The notes beneath the pieces are model-generated. The model saw only the letters and a list, made by a program, of their open reading frames with translations, was not told where the DNA came from and did not search any database. Of a stretch of 24,393 nucleotides of DNA, positions 24,020 through 24,393 are shown piece by piece (positions within the stretch are counted from its first letter, which is position 1; each line of letters begins with the position of its first letter). Source of the stretch: an uncultured Eubacteriales bacterium (GTDB lineage: Bacteria > Bacillota > Clostridia > Oscillospirales > CAG-272). The DNA lies in assembly GCA_900542425.1 (NCBI GenBank), contig UQNQ01000025.1, positions 1 to 24,393 on the forward strand, read 5' to 3'. The position numbers were made by a program, and so were the translations under genes.

Positions 24020-24393
24020 ATGACACATCGCCAATTCAGGCAAAAACGCAGGGAACTGATAGAGCAGGCTATTTCCGATTATCCGGATATTGCTTCTGGC
24101 AGACTTTTTATTATTGTTGTAACTCTGATATGGACCATTACCCGGGTTATTCAGATTTTATCGGAACTTCTTAGTGAATTGTTGGGTAGCTTAATTCATT
24201 ATTCCTTTCATAATATTTTGATGCTTCTTGTAATTGCAATATACTTAGCGGCTTTGTATATGGGTCTTCAATGGACGGTTATTTTTCCTGTTTTTACAGG
24301 TTCTGTTTTGGTGTTCGAAACATTTAAATATGGATTATATGATGTTTTGACTTCCAGTGATTATTTTTTTGATGCTCATCTCTATGCGTTCAC
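24020..24393 (+). CDS. Membrane protein of unknown function, cut by the window end
   Basis: An open frame from ATG at 24020 to the last base, 124 complete codons with no stop. The N-terminus is basic (MTHRQFRQKRRELIEQ), followed by a hydrophobic segment at about 28-50 (LFIIVVTLIWTITRVIQIL) and a longer one at about 64-98 (NILMLLVIAIYLAALYMGL, then VIFPVFTGSVLVF). It is probably an integral membrane protein with a cytoplasmic start. I recognise no family. The GGAGG at 24002-24006 is 13 bases from the ATG, longer than usual, but no nearer in-frame start exists. Lower GC content than the cobalamin genes is noticeable. Confidence 0.65.
   Translation, partial: MTHRQFRQKRRELIEQAISDYPDIASGRLFIIVVTLIWTITRVIQILSELLSELLGSLIHYSFHNILMLLVIAIYLAALYMGLQWTVIFPVFTGSVLVFETFKYGLYDVLTSSDYFFDAHLYAF

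Overview
The window looks like chromosome of an anaerobic Gram-positive bacterium of the class Clostridia, probably from a gut or rumen-like habitat. This is an inference from the anaerobic (cobalt-early) cbi gene set, the strong AGGAGG-type ribosome binding sites, a lipoprotein-dependent importer, a DUF4037/TPR gene pair and a permuted GH3 beta-glucosidase of the type known from Butyrivibrio and Ruminococcus. Genus cannot be fixed. No tRNA, rRNA, CRISPR array, insertion sequence or phage gene was seen. No stretch over 300 bases lacks a gene; the two largest gaps (4067-4338 and 23821-24019) hold promoters and inverted repeats.

Layout. (1) 42-3089, plus strand: a 1015-residue GH3 glycosidase with its domains in reversed order, closed by a hairpin terminator at 3094-3129. 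(2) 3197-4066, minus strand: a divergent protein-kinase-like protein with its own promoter, convergent on that terminator. (3) 4339-22079, plus strand: one very tightly packed run of 18 genes, starting from a good sigma-A-type promoter at 4235-4263. It begins with a BtuF-BtuC-BtuD-like importer and continues cbiA, cbiC, cbiD, cbiF, cbiG, a cbiJ-cbiE-cbiT triple fusion, cobT, cobU, cobS, a short cobU-like gene, cobC, cbiB, cobD, cbiP and the corrinoid adenosyltransferase. (4) 22119-23820: a TPR protein and a DUF4037 nucleotidyltransferase-like protein, apparently the tail of the same transcript. (5) 24020-end: the start of a membrane protein with its own promoter and a hairpin leader.

How it works together. 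The operon encodes corrinoid uptake and most of anaerobic adenosylcobalamin synthesis. CbiF, CbiG, CbiD, CbiJ, CbiE, CbiT and CbiC carry cobalt-precorrin-4 to cobyrinic acid. CbiA amidates a and c, the adenosyltransferase adds the upper ligand, and CbiP amidates b, d, e and g. CobD and CbiB attach aminopropanol phosphate; CobU, CobT, CobS and CobC assemble the nucleotide loop. The early steps (cobaltochelatase CbiK or CbiX, CbiL, CbiH, sirohydrochlorin synthesis) and lower-ligand synthesis are absent here and must lie elsewhere or be bypassed by import. No cobalamin riboswitch is recognisable upstream; instead two inverted repeats bracket the promoter.

The best candidates for something new are the TPR/DUF4037 pair attached to the B12 operon, the extra C-terminal domain on the importer ATPase, the kinase-like protein with an altered catalytic loop, the short CobU-like paralogue, and the CbiJ-CbiE-CbiT fusion.
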